Origin: Acidobacteriota bacterium
GTDB lineage: Bacteria > Acidobacteriota > Terriglobia > Terriglobales > Acidobacteriaceae
Direction of reading: 5' to 3'
Length of the DNA stretch: 64,000 nucleotides
Assembly (NCBI GenBank): GCA_021846985.1
Contig: JAJZVX010000005.1
Coordinates: 1-64,000, forward strand
The translations under genes and the position numbers were made by a program. Of the stretch, positions 1 to 7,692 are shown one piece after another; position 1 is the stretch's first letter, and each line of letters opens with the position of its first letter. Under the pieces are notes generated by a model. That model worked only from the letters and a program-made list of their open reading frames with translations, ran no database searches and was not told the DNA's origin.

Positions 1-616
1 TGTACAGCGTAAAGAGTGGCTGACCTTTCTTAATCAGCTTGCCGACATAATTGAGATAGACGTTCTCGATCCAGCCGGCAACCTTCACATGGACGCGGGA
101 GATCATTTCCTCGTCCATCTGCAGCAGACCGACTGTGCGAATGGTGCGCTTCAGGTGCGCGCGGCGAACCGTCGTAAAGGTCACGCCGATCTTTTGCTGG
201 GTGGCCGCGTCCAGCACCACCGTTCCCGGCGTCATGTTCTCCATGCCCGCCGTCCCGCTGCCGGAACTTTCCGGCATGTTCATTCCGGGCATGTTATTCA
301 TGGCCTGATTAGGCGCGGTAGCGCTTCCCTGAGGCTGTTTGCCAGACATGTCCATGCCCGGCATATTGCCCATGTCCTGACCGGCGCCGGAGGTGTTTGC
401 CTTGTTCTGCTTCCCCGACATGTCCATCCCTGGCATGCCTGCCATCTCACTGGATTTTGCGGATGCCTGCTGCGCCGCTACTGCGGCGTTCTGGTGGGCA
501 ACCGCAGCCTGTTTGCGTTGCGCGTACCAATACACGCTCCCGCCCCCAAGCAGGATCCCGGCAACCAGCAACCCAATTCCGACAACCAGCGCGCGAGCCG
601 TCAAAGTAAGCTTCAT
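1..616 (-). CDS. CusB-like RND efflux periplasmic adaptor (3' part beyond window)
   Basis: Only the N-terminal 205 residues are present. They show a membrane anchor or signal (about residues 8-26, ending in GGGSVYWYAQRK), then a Met-rich linker with repeated GMPGMDMSGK-type units (about residues 56-115). After that comes the start of an HlyD/CusB-type membrane-fusion domain (TVGLLQMDEE, VAGWIENVYLN, KKGQPLFTLY). The family joins an inner-membrane RND pump to a TolC-like channel. Met-rich stretches suggest Cu(I)/Ag(I), as in CusB, but that is inferred. It lies 12 bp after the CusC-like gene on the same strand, so the two are almost certainly one operon. The RND pump itself would lie beyond the window edge. 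Confidence 0.85.
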   Translation of the reverse strand, partial: MKLTLTARALVVGIGLLVAGILLGGGSVYWYAQRKQAAVAHQNAAVAAQQASAKSSEMAGMPGMDMSGKQNKANTSGAGQDMGNMPGMDMSGKQPQGSATAPNQAMNNMPGMNMPESSGSGTAGMENMTPGTVVLDAATQQKIGVTFTTVRRAHLKRTIRTVGLLQMDEEMISRVHVKVAGWIENVYLNYVGKLIKKGQPLFTLY

Positions 617-628
617 GGCGGTTCCTTC

Positions 629-2008
629 CTATTCCGTCAAATCCGTGTTGACCAGCGGTTCCATCCGGGCCAGCGCGGTCTCGAAGTTGCTGAGTTCCTG
701 GTAGTAATTCACTTCGTAATCGAGCACATAGATGAAGTTGTCGAGCATGGAGAGGAAATCCACCTTGCCCACCTCATACGCCGACATCGAGGACTCCAGC
801 GCCAGCGACGATTGCGGAACGATGGCCTTCGAGTAGAGGTTCATGAGGTTGCGCGCCGCGCTTGCCGCCAGATACTGCTGCTTGATTTCGAAATTGACTT
901 CAGTCATGCGGTCGTCGAGCTCGCGGCGGGCTGCATTCAGCCCGTGACTGGCTTCGATCACTCCTTGGCGCTGCTTACTGCGAAAGAAAACTGGGATGTT
1001 AACGCCGACCATGACACCATGCATGTCCTGCATATCCGGGCGCTGCTCGTAACTGTAAGCCACATCGAAGTCCGGCTTGTAAGCCTTCTGCGCCAGATTC
1101 ACCGTGTATTGATTGCTCTCGATCATGCGCTTGTCGCGTTCAAGGCCCGGGTCATTCGCATGTGCCATCGCATAGAGTTCCTGGAGAGAATCGTGAAAAT
1201 CTGCCGCATTCACAGGCGCGGGCAATGGCAGCGGAGATTCCGGGTCGTGGTAAAGCAGGGTATTCAGGCGGGCGCGCGCGGCGCCTTCTTCCTGCTCAAG
1301 GACGATCAGCTTCTGATCGATTCTTGCTACCTCGACCTGCGCACGCAACACGTCCTGCTGAATGCCCTTGCCGACTCGATATCGCGCCTCGGCGATGCTT
1401 TCGAGTTTCTGAAGGAGGTCCTTGTTCTTCTGCGTAATCTCGATTGCCTTGCTGTCATAGAAGTACGCATAATATGCCGTCTTCACTTCGGCTACGACCT
1501 GGCGTTCCGTTTGCTCGTACTCCCACCGTCCCGCTTCGGCCTCCCGGCCGGCGATCTTGCCGCGCAAACCCAGTTTGCCGGGAAATGGAAATGCCTGACT
1601 TACGGTTAGTCCCCGGTAACTTGACGGATCGCCCCGCTGGACACTGAACGGCGTGATATTGCCCATCCATCCGCCGGAAACCATCGGGTCGGGCAGCGAG
1701 CGGGCCTGGGGAGCGTGGGCCCGCTGCGCCTGAAAGCGCTCTGCCGCACTCTTGATCGCCGGATTTCGTTCGAGCGCAATCGCCACCAACTGCTGGAGCG
1801 TGATCTCCTGGGCGGTCAGTGTGGCGTCATGAACCGTCGGCCCGGAAGGAAGGTCAGCCGGTACAGATGGCGCCGCAGCGCTTGAATTGGCAAGAGGGGC
1901 GTCAACGATGCCTGAGCCGTTCGGAGGCGTCTGTGCTCCGGCTGACGCGGCGCCCAGTACCATTGCTCCGGCCAGGAGCCACGAAAGTGATCCCCAGCGG
2001 CTATTCAT
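629..2008 (-). CDS. TolC/CusC-type outer-membrane efflux protein
   Basis: A protein of 459 residues with a signal peptide (MNSRWGSLSWLLAGAMVLG..AGAQ), a Pro/Ser/Ala-rich linker, and the two long alpha-helical OEP repeats of outer-membrane factors (for example TYSEALR-like helices, LEQEEGAARARLNTLL, and QELSNFETALARMEPLV at the end). It should form the outer-membrane exit duct of a tripartite pump. The open frame extends upstream to 2173. I chose the ATG at 2008 because it directly precedes the signal peptide and overlaps the stop of the preceding gene by 8 bp, which indicates translational coupling. The CusB-like adaptor follows 12 bp downstream. The substrate, metal rather than drug, is inferred from neighbours. 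Confidence 0.9.
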   Translation of the reverse strand: MNSRWGSLSWLLAGAMVLGAASAGAQTPPNGSGIVDAPLANSSAAAPSVPADLPSGPTVHDATLTAQEITLQQLVAIALERNPAIKSAAERFQAQRAHAPQARSLPDPMVSGGWMGNITPFSVQRGDPSSYRGLTVSQAFPFPGKLGLRGKIAGREAEAGRWEYEQTERQVVAEVKTAYYAYFYDSKAIEITQKNKDLLQKLESIAEARYRVGKGIQQDVLRAQVEVARIDQKLIVLEQEEGAARARLNTLLYHDPESPLPLPAPVNAADFHDSLQELYAMAHANDPGLERDKRMIESNQYTVNLAQKAYKPDFDVAYSYEQRPDMQDMHGVMVGVNIPVFFRSKQRQGVIEASHGLNAARRELDDRMTEVNFEIKQQYLAASAARNLMNLYSKAIVPQSSLALESSMSAYEVGKVDFLSMLDNFIYVLDYEVNYYQELSNFETALARMEPLVNTDLTE

Positions 2009-2804
2009 GGCGGCCTCCCGCCGCGCCCTGCTCAGTTTCGCGCGTCGTGGTGACTGTTGGTCCGTTCGCCGATTCGCTGTGCGCGAAGATCTCGTCGGAC
2101 GCCCAGTCGAGCAGCTTGCCGGAGAGCGGCGCCTTGAGGTCGAAGGTATAGGTGTCCCGGAATCCAAAAACAAACAGGTGATACGGGTCTGGCTTCGACA
2201 CAGTTTGAAGATCGGTCCAGAGCCAGCTCCGGCTGTCGTCTTTTGAAGAGGTCACGTAATCGATCCCATTCCGCCGGATGCGCAACACGCCGTTTGTGCC
2301 GGAAGCGAGCGCACGGTGACGGGCCGGAATCGTGGCGATCGCAGGAGCGTCTGGATCCGGGTCGGCATTCTGCGAGGGCCGCGCGACAGCTTCTGCGAGT
2401 CTGGCTGCTACGGCCGGGGGTACGGCTTGCGCCAGGCTGAGCCGGTACGTGCGCTCGCCAGGCTGATGCAGGCTGCGATTGAGATAGGTTTTGAGTGTCA
2501 GCCGATGAGGGGCAATGAAGGCGGACTGGATCTCACTGAAGGCCCAGCGCTGGCTGCGTTTGTTCTCGCCCCGGAACTCCACTCCGGTCCCGTCAATCAG
2601 AAGAGTCCCATGGTTGCTGGGAGCGAAGGCGGCGCGATGCATACGCGCGGAAGTTTCCCAATGGAGCGAGGCCGCCACGGGATGATCCAGCGGCGATCCA
2701 GGCGGTCGTGCTGCCTGCGCGGCCATCGCAATCCCGCTGAGAGCTGTGGCGATTGCCGACAGGAGGATGACGCTCTTGTATCGTGTCCCAACTCCAGAAA
2801 ACAT
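2001..2804 (-). CDS. Exported protein of unknown function, first gene of efflux operon
   Basis: A protein of 267 residues that I do not recognise. It has a likely signal peptide (SVILLSAIATALSGIAMAAQA). Two similar segments follow, each built as 'G-x-L-x-[I/V]-x-x-x-G-[V/I]-x-[F/Y] ... W-x-[F/W]-[S/T]-[E/D]-[I/L]-Q': HGTLLIDGTGVEFRGENK near residue 67 and NGVLRIRRNGIDYVTSSKDD near residue 170. This looks like an internal duplication of a small beta-rich (PH/GRAM-like) domain, judged by pattern only. The ATG at 2804 was chosen because GGAG lies 9 bases upstream and the signal peptide starts there. The stop overlaps the CusC-like start. A role accessory to the pump is inferred from position. 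Confidence 0.7.
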   Translation of the reverse strand: MFSGVGTRYKSVILLSAIATALSGIAMAAQAARPPGSPLDHPVAASLHWETSARMHRAAFAPSNHGTLLIDGTGVEFRGENKRSQRWAFSEIQSAFIAPHRLTLKTYLNRSLHQPGERTYRLSLAQAVPPAVAARLAEAVARPSQNADPDPDAPAIATIPARHRALASGTNGVLRIRRNGIDYVTSSKDDSRSWLWTDLQTVSKPDPYHLFVFGFRDTYTFDLKAPLSGKLLDWASDEIFAHSESANGPTVTTTRETEQGAAGGRHE

Positions 2805-3315
2805 AAGCAGAGTCTCCGCATTCGGGTGCTCTTCGCCCGCCTGGGCGGGCATGTTGACGTAGCTGTTTGAGTGCGAGCACTGCGGCTCAGGCAAAAGGCT
2901 TGGCTGGCCGTCCGGTCCTGCTGCCGCTTATAGAATGGTTTCTCACCAGCAGATGGAAAGCGGACAGTGTGGTCGTGTGCGTCATACGCCACATTCGAAG
3001 CATCTCGTTTGCCATTCCCTCAAATCCAGTAAATGACTTCAGAAATGAACTCTTACCGGGCATTGCACGCTCACTTGCGCCGAGCGGTTTTTGCCGCGTT
3101 GCCTCATTTCGGGCAGAGGTTGGAGCATTCAAGGCAACCACCATTGCGCTTCCCCGGGCGTTTTCAGGACAAGGCGCTCTCAAAGGCGGGTTCAGCAACG
3201 GCCGCAATCGTTGTCATCACTCACAGTCTCCGGGATGAGCCGATGTGAGATTTTGTAACGCAGAGCCCAAATCGCCGGTCCGATAGGCGAAGATAAGTTC
3301 AGGAGGAGTGCGCTC
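2805..3315. other. Divergent intergenic region between efflux operon and two-component pair
   Basis: About 510 bases separate the leftward efflux operon from the rightward histidine kinase gene. The sigma-54-type element at 2999-3014 is the only strong signal found. An AGGAGG ribosome-binding site for the kinase lies at 3301-3306. Activator binding sites would be expected roughly 3080-3180 for the leftward promoter, but I could not pick out a convincing inverted repeat there. No coding potential is evident. Confidence 0.5.
2999..3014 (-). promoter_or_regulatory. Sigma-54 (-24/-12) promoter for the efflux operon
   Basis: On the minus strand the sequence reads TGGCAAACGAGATGCT. It matches the sigma-54 consensus TGGCACG-N4-TTGCW at the GG and GC dinucleotides with the required 10-base spacing. 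It points towards the unknown exported protein and the CusC/CusB genes, with transcription predicted to begin near 2988. The divergent neighbour encodes an NtrC-type sigma-54 activator, which is the obvious candidate partner. Confidence 0.6.
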
Positions 3316-4431
3316 GTGAATGCCGGTGGTCAGCGACGTTTGCGCGCAGTCGTCCTCATCTGCGCCATCGTGGTGGTGTCCCTGCTGCACTATCTCACCC
3401 CGACGAGCCACGCCATTCTGCACCCGCTCCTGCAACGCGCCTATTACATACCTATTCTGCTGATGGCCTTGTGGTTTGGGTGGCGCGGCGGCCTTCTCGG
3501 AGCAGCGATCGCGGGCCTTCTCTACCTCCCTCATATCGTCATGGCGTGGGGATGGAACGAGGAGTACAGCATTGCGCAGTACGTCGAAATTGGCATGTTC
3601 TTTGTCATAGCTCCCTTGCTCGGCGTACTTGCCGATGTGGAACGCAGGCAGAAGCAAAAGATTCAGGAAACCGCTGTCAAATTGAGCGAGACCTACGCAC
3701 AACTTCAGGCTTCCGTCGAGCAGGTTCGCCGCGCCGACCGCCTCTCGGCGCTCGGAGAGCTGTCCGCAGGCTTGGCTCATGAGATTCGCAATCCGCTCGG
3801 CGCACTGGAGGGTGCAGTCCAGATCCTGCAGCGGCCTGAACTGCCGCCGGAGACCCGCCAGGAATTCGCGGAGATGGCCGGCAAAGAGGTCGGTCGTCTC
3901 AAATCGCTCCTCACGCAATTTCTGGACTTCGCCCGGCCCCAGCCGCCCCAGCGGATTCTTACCGAGCCCCGCGTATTGCTCAACTCCATTGCCAGCCTGG
4001 CGGCCGAGACGGCGAAGCTGGCCCGGGTCGAGATCCGTGTAGAGGAATTGGAGACGGAGCCGATTGCAATCGACTCGGAGCAGATCAGGCAGGTGCTGCT
4101 CAACCTCGTGCTCAATGCCGTTCAGGCCATGCCGGGCGGTGGCCGGATTCTCCTGCGCTCGCGTCAGGCAAATGATTCCATCCTTCTGGAGGTTATGGAC
4201 CAGGGACCGGGAATTGCTCCCGAGAATATCGAACGCATCTTCGATCCCTTCTTTACGACCCGCCCCACGGGCACGGGACTTGGTCTCTCAATTGCTTATC
4301 AGATTGTGCATGCTCATGGAGGGGCGCTGTCAGTCTGCAATAATCCCGACCGCGGTGCCACATTCACCATCACCCTGCCTCTGGGAGTCGCTGCGCCAGA
4401 TGCGAGCCCGAACGTGAAGGTTTTCGAATGA
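3316..4431 (+). CDS. Membrane sensor histidine kinase (NtrB/ZraS type)
   Basis: A protein of 371 residues. The N-terminal 105 residues hold about four hydrophobic segments (VVLICAIVVVSLL, YYIPILLMALWFG, GAAIAGLLYLPHI, EIGMFFVIAPLLGVL). A coiled linker follows, then HisKA with the phospho-acceptor His155 (LAHEIRNPLGALEG) and a HATPase domain with the N box (LLNLVLNAVQAM), DQGPGIAP and GTGLGLSIAYQI. It starts with GTG, preceded by AGGAGG at 3301-3306. Its stop overlaps the start of the response regulator gene by 4 bp. No large periplasmic domain is visible, so the signal is probably sensed within the membrane or relayed from it. Metal sensing is inferred from the adjacent pump genes. Confidence 0.88.
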   Translation: MNAGGQRRLRAVVLICAIVVVSLLHYLTPTSHAILHPLLQRAYYIPILLMALWFGWRGGLLGAAIAGLLYLPHIVMAWGWNEEYSIAQYVEIGMFFVIAPLLGVLADVERRQKQKIQETAVKLSETYAQLQASVEQVRRADRLSALGELSAGLAHEIRNPLGALEGAVQILQRPELPPETRQEFAEMAGKEVGRLKSLLTQFLDFARPQPPQRILTEPRVLLNSIASLAAETAKLARVEIRVEELETEPIAIDSEQIRQVLLNLVLNAVQAMPGGGRILLRSRQANDSILLEVMDQGPGIAPENIERIFDPFFTTRPTGTGLGLSIAYQIVHAHGGALSVCNNPDRGATFTITLPLGVAAPDASPNVKVFE

Positions 4432-5813
4432 CGAAACCGGCGATTCTGATTGTCGACGACGATCCTAGCCAGCGCCGCTTGGTTGAGTTCTGGCTTCAGG
4501 AAGACGGTTACCGCACGATCACGGCCGACGACGGCATGGCAGGTCTGCGTGCGTTTGAGCAGCACTCTCCCGCTCTGGTCATCACCGACGTGCGCATGCC
4601 GGGCATGAGCGGCCTCGATTTGCTGGTACGGATTAAGGGCGATAACCCGGATATCCCCTTCATTCTGATTACTGCGTTTGCTACCGTGGACGATGCGGTA
4701 GAGGCCATGAAACTTGGCGCAGCCGACTACATCCTCAAGCCTCTCAAGTCCGATGAGGTTAAACTCAGCGTGGGCCGCGCCCTTCAGCAAAAGGAGCTCG
4801 TGGATGAAAACCGGCGGCTCCGCGACTTCGCCGGCGACAGTTTCCGTTTTGAGAGCATCCTCGCGCAATCTCGCCGTATGCGCGGCATTCTCGAAATCGC
4901 AGCGCAGGTCGCCAGGCGCGATTCCACCGTGCTTTTGACAGGCGAGTCAGGAACAGGCAAAGAACTGCTCGCGAAAGCCATCCACCAAAACAGCCTTCGA
5001 GCGGGCAAGCCTTTTGTGACCGTGAATTGCGGAGCCCTCCCGGAGAGTCTTGCGGAGTCAGAGTTATTTGGCCACCGCAAAGGTTCCTTCACCGGCGCCA
5101 TCGCGGATCGGACGGGCAAGTTCGAGGCTGCCAACGAGGGTACGATTTTTCTGGACGAGGTTGGCGAACTCACGCTTCCCCTCCAGGTGAAGCTGTTGCG
5201 GGTCATCCAGGAGCGGGAGATCGACAAAATTGGCAATGCGCACTCCATCAAGGTGAACGTGCGCATCCTCGCCGCCACGAATCGGAACCTGAAGAACCTT
5301 GTCGAGGACGGTCAGTTCCGAGAAGATCTTTACTACCGGCTGAGTGTCGTGACCATCGAAGTGCCGCCGCTGCGCGAACGGCAGGAAGATATACCTTTGC
5401 TTGTCCAGCACTTTGCGAAGCAGTTCTCCGAACGGTACGCGATTCCGGGTTTGACCCTCACAGACGAAGCTTTGGAGAAATTGGCGCAATACAACTGGCC
5501 GGGCAATGTCCGTGAACTGCAGAACGTGATCGAACGAGTTTTGGTGCTTGCGAAGAGCGAGAAAATCGGCGCCGACGAACTACCCTCTGAAATTCGCATC
5601 TCTTCGCCTCGAATCGCCAACATCAGCCTCAAACTTCCGGAAGAGGGCATCGACCTGGAACAAGTTGAGAAGGAGATTTTACTTCAGGCTCTGGAAAGAC
5701 ACTCCTGGAATCAGAGCCAGGCAGCAAGATACCTCAACATCAGCCGGAAGACCCTGATCTACCGGATGGAGAAATTCGCTCTTCTGCCGCCAACTCCCGA
5801 AAGCTTTCAGTAA
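4428..5813 (+). CDS. NtrC-family sigma-54-dependent response regulator
   Basis: A protein of 461 residues. Receiver domain: residues 5-118, phospho-acceptor Asp54 in VITDVRMPG and Lys104 in YILKPLK. AAA+ domain: Walker A GESGTGKE at 172-179 and the sigma-54-contacting loop GSFTGA at 219-224 (the usual form is GAFTGA), then Walker B TIFLDEVGEL. A C-terminal Fis-type helix-turn-helix follows (NQSQAARYLNISRKTLIYRM). It is translationally coupled to the kinase gene (ATGA overlap). The likely target is the sigma-54 element at 2999-3014 upstream of the divergent efflux operon, so the arrangement resembles ZraSR-type metal-responsive circuits. The regulatory link is inferred. Confidence 0.9.
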   Translation: MTKPAILIVDDDPSQRRLVEFWLQEDGYRTITADDGMAGLRAFEQHSPALVITDVRMPGMSGLDLLVRIKGDNPDIPFILITAFATVDDAVEAMKLGAADYILKPLKSDEVKLSVGRALQQKELVDENRRLRDFAGDSFRFESILAQSRRMRGILEIAAQVARRDSTVLLTGESGTGKELLAKAIHQNSLRAGKPFVTVNCGALPESLAESELFGHRKGSFTGAIADRTGKFEAANEGTIFLDEVGELTLPLQVKLLRVIQEREIDKIGNAHSIKVNVRILAATNRNLKNLVEDGQFREDLYYRLSVVTIEVPPLRERQEDIPLLVQHFAKQFSERYAIPGLTLTDEALEKLAQYNWPGNVRELQNVIERVLVLAKSEKIGADELPSEIRISSPRIANISLKLPEEGIDLEQVEKEILLQALERHSWNQSQAARYLNISRKTLIYRMEKFALLPPTPESFQ

Positions 5814-5816
5814 CGT

Positions 5817-5836
5817 CGCAATCGTGTCTGATTGCG
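5817..5836 (+). terminator. Possible hairpin terminator after the regulator gene
   Basis: CGCAATC (5817-5823) and GATTGCG (5830-5836) form a perfect 7-bp stem with a 6-base loop, starting 4 bases after the stop codon. There is no T tract, so this is a weak terminator call. Confidence 0.3.
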
Positions 5837-5932
5837 TCCGGAAACATAGAACCGGCGCGCTGCATTCGCGGAGATTCGTCACCGCGTCAGGGGGGTCGAT
5901 TCCGCTCCGTTCGATCCGCGATCCTCGCTTAA

Positions 5933-6162
5933 CGCTTCACGCCTGCCTCGGCCTGGTGGCTCAACAGGACGAACGCTTTTTCCGCGATCTAACCGCGAAC
6001 CAGATCCGGCGCGATGTCTTCCAGTATCTCGAACAACTGATCACCGCCATCGGCGACTACATCGACCACCACAACGCCAATCCAAAACCCTTCATCTGGG
6101 CCGCAAAGGCTTCAGACATCTTGGAAAAGGTTACCCGCGCTCGAGCCGCGCTTCATAAATGA
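5933..6162 (+). pseudogene. IS630-family transposase C-terminal remnant, frameshifted
   Basis: Translation in one frame gives RFTPASAWWLNRTN (from 5933). A second frame continues as ERFFRDLTANQIRRDVFQYLEQL and ends FIWAAKASDILEKVTRARAALHK. In IS630 transposases these blocks are continuous (FTPTSASWLN-VERFFRDLT), so a frameshift lies near 5965-5972. No upstream catalytic part is recognisable. This is a decayed fragment on the left flank of the mercury genes. Confidence 0.8.
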
Positions 6163-6205
6163 CCATCTGTGTGGCGGACTATACTGGAGCGGAGGGGCCG
6201 GTCTG

Positions 6206-6550
6206 GTGCAACTCCCAGGTAGAGGATCGTTGATGGCCGGGGCGCTCGCTGCCATTGGAGCATCGGTGTGCTGTGTGGGACCGCTGGTTTTGCTGGCGCT
6301 CGGAATCGGCGGCACATGGGTCGGGAGCTTGACGGCAATGGAGCCATTCCGGCCGTGGTTCATAGGCCTGACGCTGTTGTTTCTGGGGCTGGCCTTTCGC
6401 AAGCTGTACCTGGTTCCGCGAGTCTGCGCACCGGGTACACCCTGCGCCGATCCGCGCACGCTCAAGCGGCAGCGCATCACTTTCTGGATTGTTACCACGC
6501 TATTGCTCGTTCTTTTGGCCGTGCCATGGTTCGCCCCGCTGTTCTATTGA
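6206..6550 (+). CDS. merT: Mercuric ion transport protein MerT
   Basis: A protein of 114 residues with three predicted membrane helices. The vicinal Cys22-Cys23 pair sits in helix 1 (GASVCCVGPLVLLALG) and a second cytosolic pair, Cys74 and Cys80, in RVCAPGTPC; both are hallmarks of MerT. MerT moves Hg(II) across the inner membrane after hand-over from MerP. The GTG at 6206 was chosen because the resulting N-terminus (GRGSLMAGALAA) aligns with known MerT proteins. The ATG at 6233, with AGAGGA upstream, is the alternative. MerP follows 12 bp downstream. No merR or merA is adjacent. Confidence 0.9.
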   Translation: MQLPGRGSLMAGALAAIGASVCCVGPLVLLALGIGGTWVGSLTAMEPFRPWFIGLTLLFLGLAFRKLYLVPRVCAPGTPCADPRTLKRQRITFWIVTTLLLVLLAVPWFAPLFY

Positions 6551-6562
6551 AAGGAGTCTCTG

Positions 6563-6838
6563 GTGCGTAAACTGCTGATTTCCGCAATAGCCGTCCTGCC
6601 ACTGATGGCGATGGCTGCCACACCAAAAACGGTCACGCTCGATGTCAAGAACATGACTTGCGCGGTCTGTCCGATTACGGTCAGGAGGTCGCTCGAAAGA
6701 GTTGCCGGCGTGAGCGCAGTCAAGGTCGATTTCGCGAAGAAGACGGCCATTGTGACGTATGATCCTGACAAAACAAAGCCCGAGGCGCTGACCCGCGCGA
6801 CCACGAACGCGGGCTATCCCTCCACGGTAGAGAAGTGA
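6563..6838 (+). CDS. merP: Periplasmic mercury-binding protein MerP
   Basis: A protein of 91 residues: a signal peptide (MRKLLISAIAVLPLMAMA) and a single heavy-metal-associated (HMA) domain with the metal site NMTCAVCP (Cys33, Cys36). MerP captures periplasmic Hg(II) and passes it to the Cys pair of MerT. It starts with GTG, with AAGGAG at 6551-6556 six bases upstream. It lies between merT and the GDCCVxC gene with very short gaps, so the three form one transcription unit. Confidence 0.92.
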   Translation: MRKLLISAIAVLPLMAMAATPKTVTLDVKNMTCAVCPITVRRSLERVAGVSAVKVDFAKKTAIVTYDPDKTKPEALTRATTNAGYPSTVEK

Positions 6839-6845
6839 GACTTCC

Positions 6846-7055
6846 ATGAGTGACATTGTTCTCGAATCCGTACTGACCTGCCCTCATTGTGGCTTTGCCA
6901 AGCGTGAAACGATGCCGACAGATGCCTGCCAGTTCTACTATGAGTGCGAGAATTGCAGGACTGTGTTGCGCCCGAATCCCGGCGACTGCTGCGTCTTCTG
7001 CTCGTTCGGCTCTGTGAAGTGCCCGCCCATGCAGCAGGAGCACGGATGCTGTTAA
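6846..7055 (+). CDS. GDCCVxC-domain small Cys-rich protein
   Basis: A protein of 69 residues with eleven cysteines, including CPHC (12-15), CENC (34-37), GDCCVFCS (47-53) and a terminal CC. GDCCVxC proteins, some of them selenoproteins, are commonly found beside mer genes and are thought to bind mercury or other soft metals. All positions here are encoded as Cys, with no in-frame TGA. It starts 7 bp after merP and is the last gene of the mer set. The exact biochemical role is not established. Confidence 0.85.
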   Translation: MSDIVLESVLTCPHCGFAKRETMPTDACQFYYECENCRTVLRPNPGDCCVFCSFGSVKCPPMQQEHGCC

Positions 7056-7157
7056 TAGCTTTGAGCGCCGATAGGTAATGGCAGACCGGCTTGTAATGTG
7101 CTTACAGGCCTGGTCCGATGAGACAAACCGACATGCCGGGGAGCCAATTCAGCCTCG

Positions 7158-7523
7158 TCAGCAAAATCTGTGGGTAGTCTCAGGTTCGGGTAATCGTCCA
7201 AGCGTGTGATAGAGCGCGAATTCGATGCCGTTGTAGGTGCGAAATCCGTAAGATCGTCTGCTGACCACTCGGCATTTGTTGTTGAGGTCTTCAACGGCGG
7301 CGCTGGATCGCTCGCCACGGGCGCGGAACCAGTTCATCGGCAGATCGTCGTGAGCCCGCAGCATGCGGACCATCTTTTTCATCGGTCCCAGCCCACAGCC
7401 TATCAGCACGTTCAATTTTCTTCTCTTTCCGCTTCCCAAGAAGAAAGCCGCCCGCGGGTCTGCAAGCCCTTCCCAACAGGCGCCAAACTGCTCCAGCGTC
7501 TCCTTCCTCGACGTGAAATTCCT
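7158..7523 (-). pseudogene. ISL3-family transposase C-terminal remnant
   Basis: The minus-strand frame ends with a well-conserved ISL3 C-terminus: MLRAHDDLPMNWFRARGE, then AVEDLNNKCRVVSRRSYGFRTY and YHTLGRLPEPETTHRFC. Upstream of about residue 50 the similarity fades and the reading frame appears scrambled (FFLGSGKRRKLNVLIG), so at least one frameshift is likely. The fragment stops abruptly beside the 96-bp repeat at 7525. It marks the right flank of the mer segment. Confidence 0.75.
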
Positions 7524-7524
7524 C

Positions 7525-7620
7525 CTGAAAAGAACTTCATGCCGCACAAACACTTACGTAAGTGCCAACCCTGATCCGTGGCTGCTGCGGTTCAGACCAA
7601 TTCCAAGTGCGCTTGCCCCG
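7525..7620 (+). repeat. 96-bp dispersed repeat, copy A
   Basis: This stretch matches 16168-16263 at 87 of 96 positions, with no gaps and in the same orientation. It contains the perfect 14-bp palindrome CACTTACGTAAGTG at 7551-7564. The left edge abuts the truncated ISL3 transposase, and the right edge leads into the small membrane-protein gene at 7693. Its nature (IS end, MITE or regulatory repeat) is unknown. Confidence 0.8.
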
Positions 7621-7692
7621 GGGAGGATATACTTCATTGCCAGGCACAGGGCCTTGCGCCGCGGAGCGGGCAGGCGGCCAGAGGAGGCGTGG

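Noticed and set aside
89..1609. Open frame of 506 codons on the plus strand
   Set aside because: Antisense to the CusB-like and CusC-like genes; His/Arg/Leu-rich without any motif.
6180..6205. TATACT -10 before merT as a MerR-type promoter
   Set aside because: No matching -35 at 19-20 bases and no clear dyad between; not enough for a promoter call.
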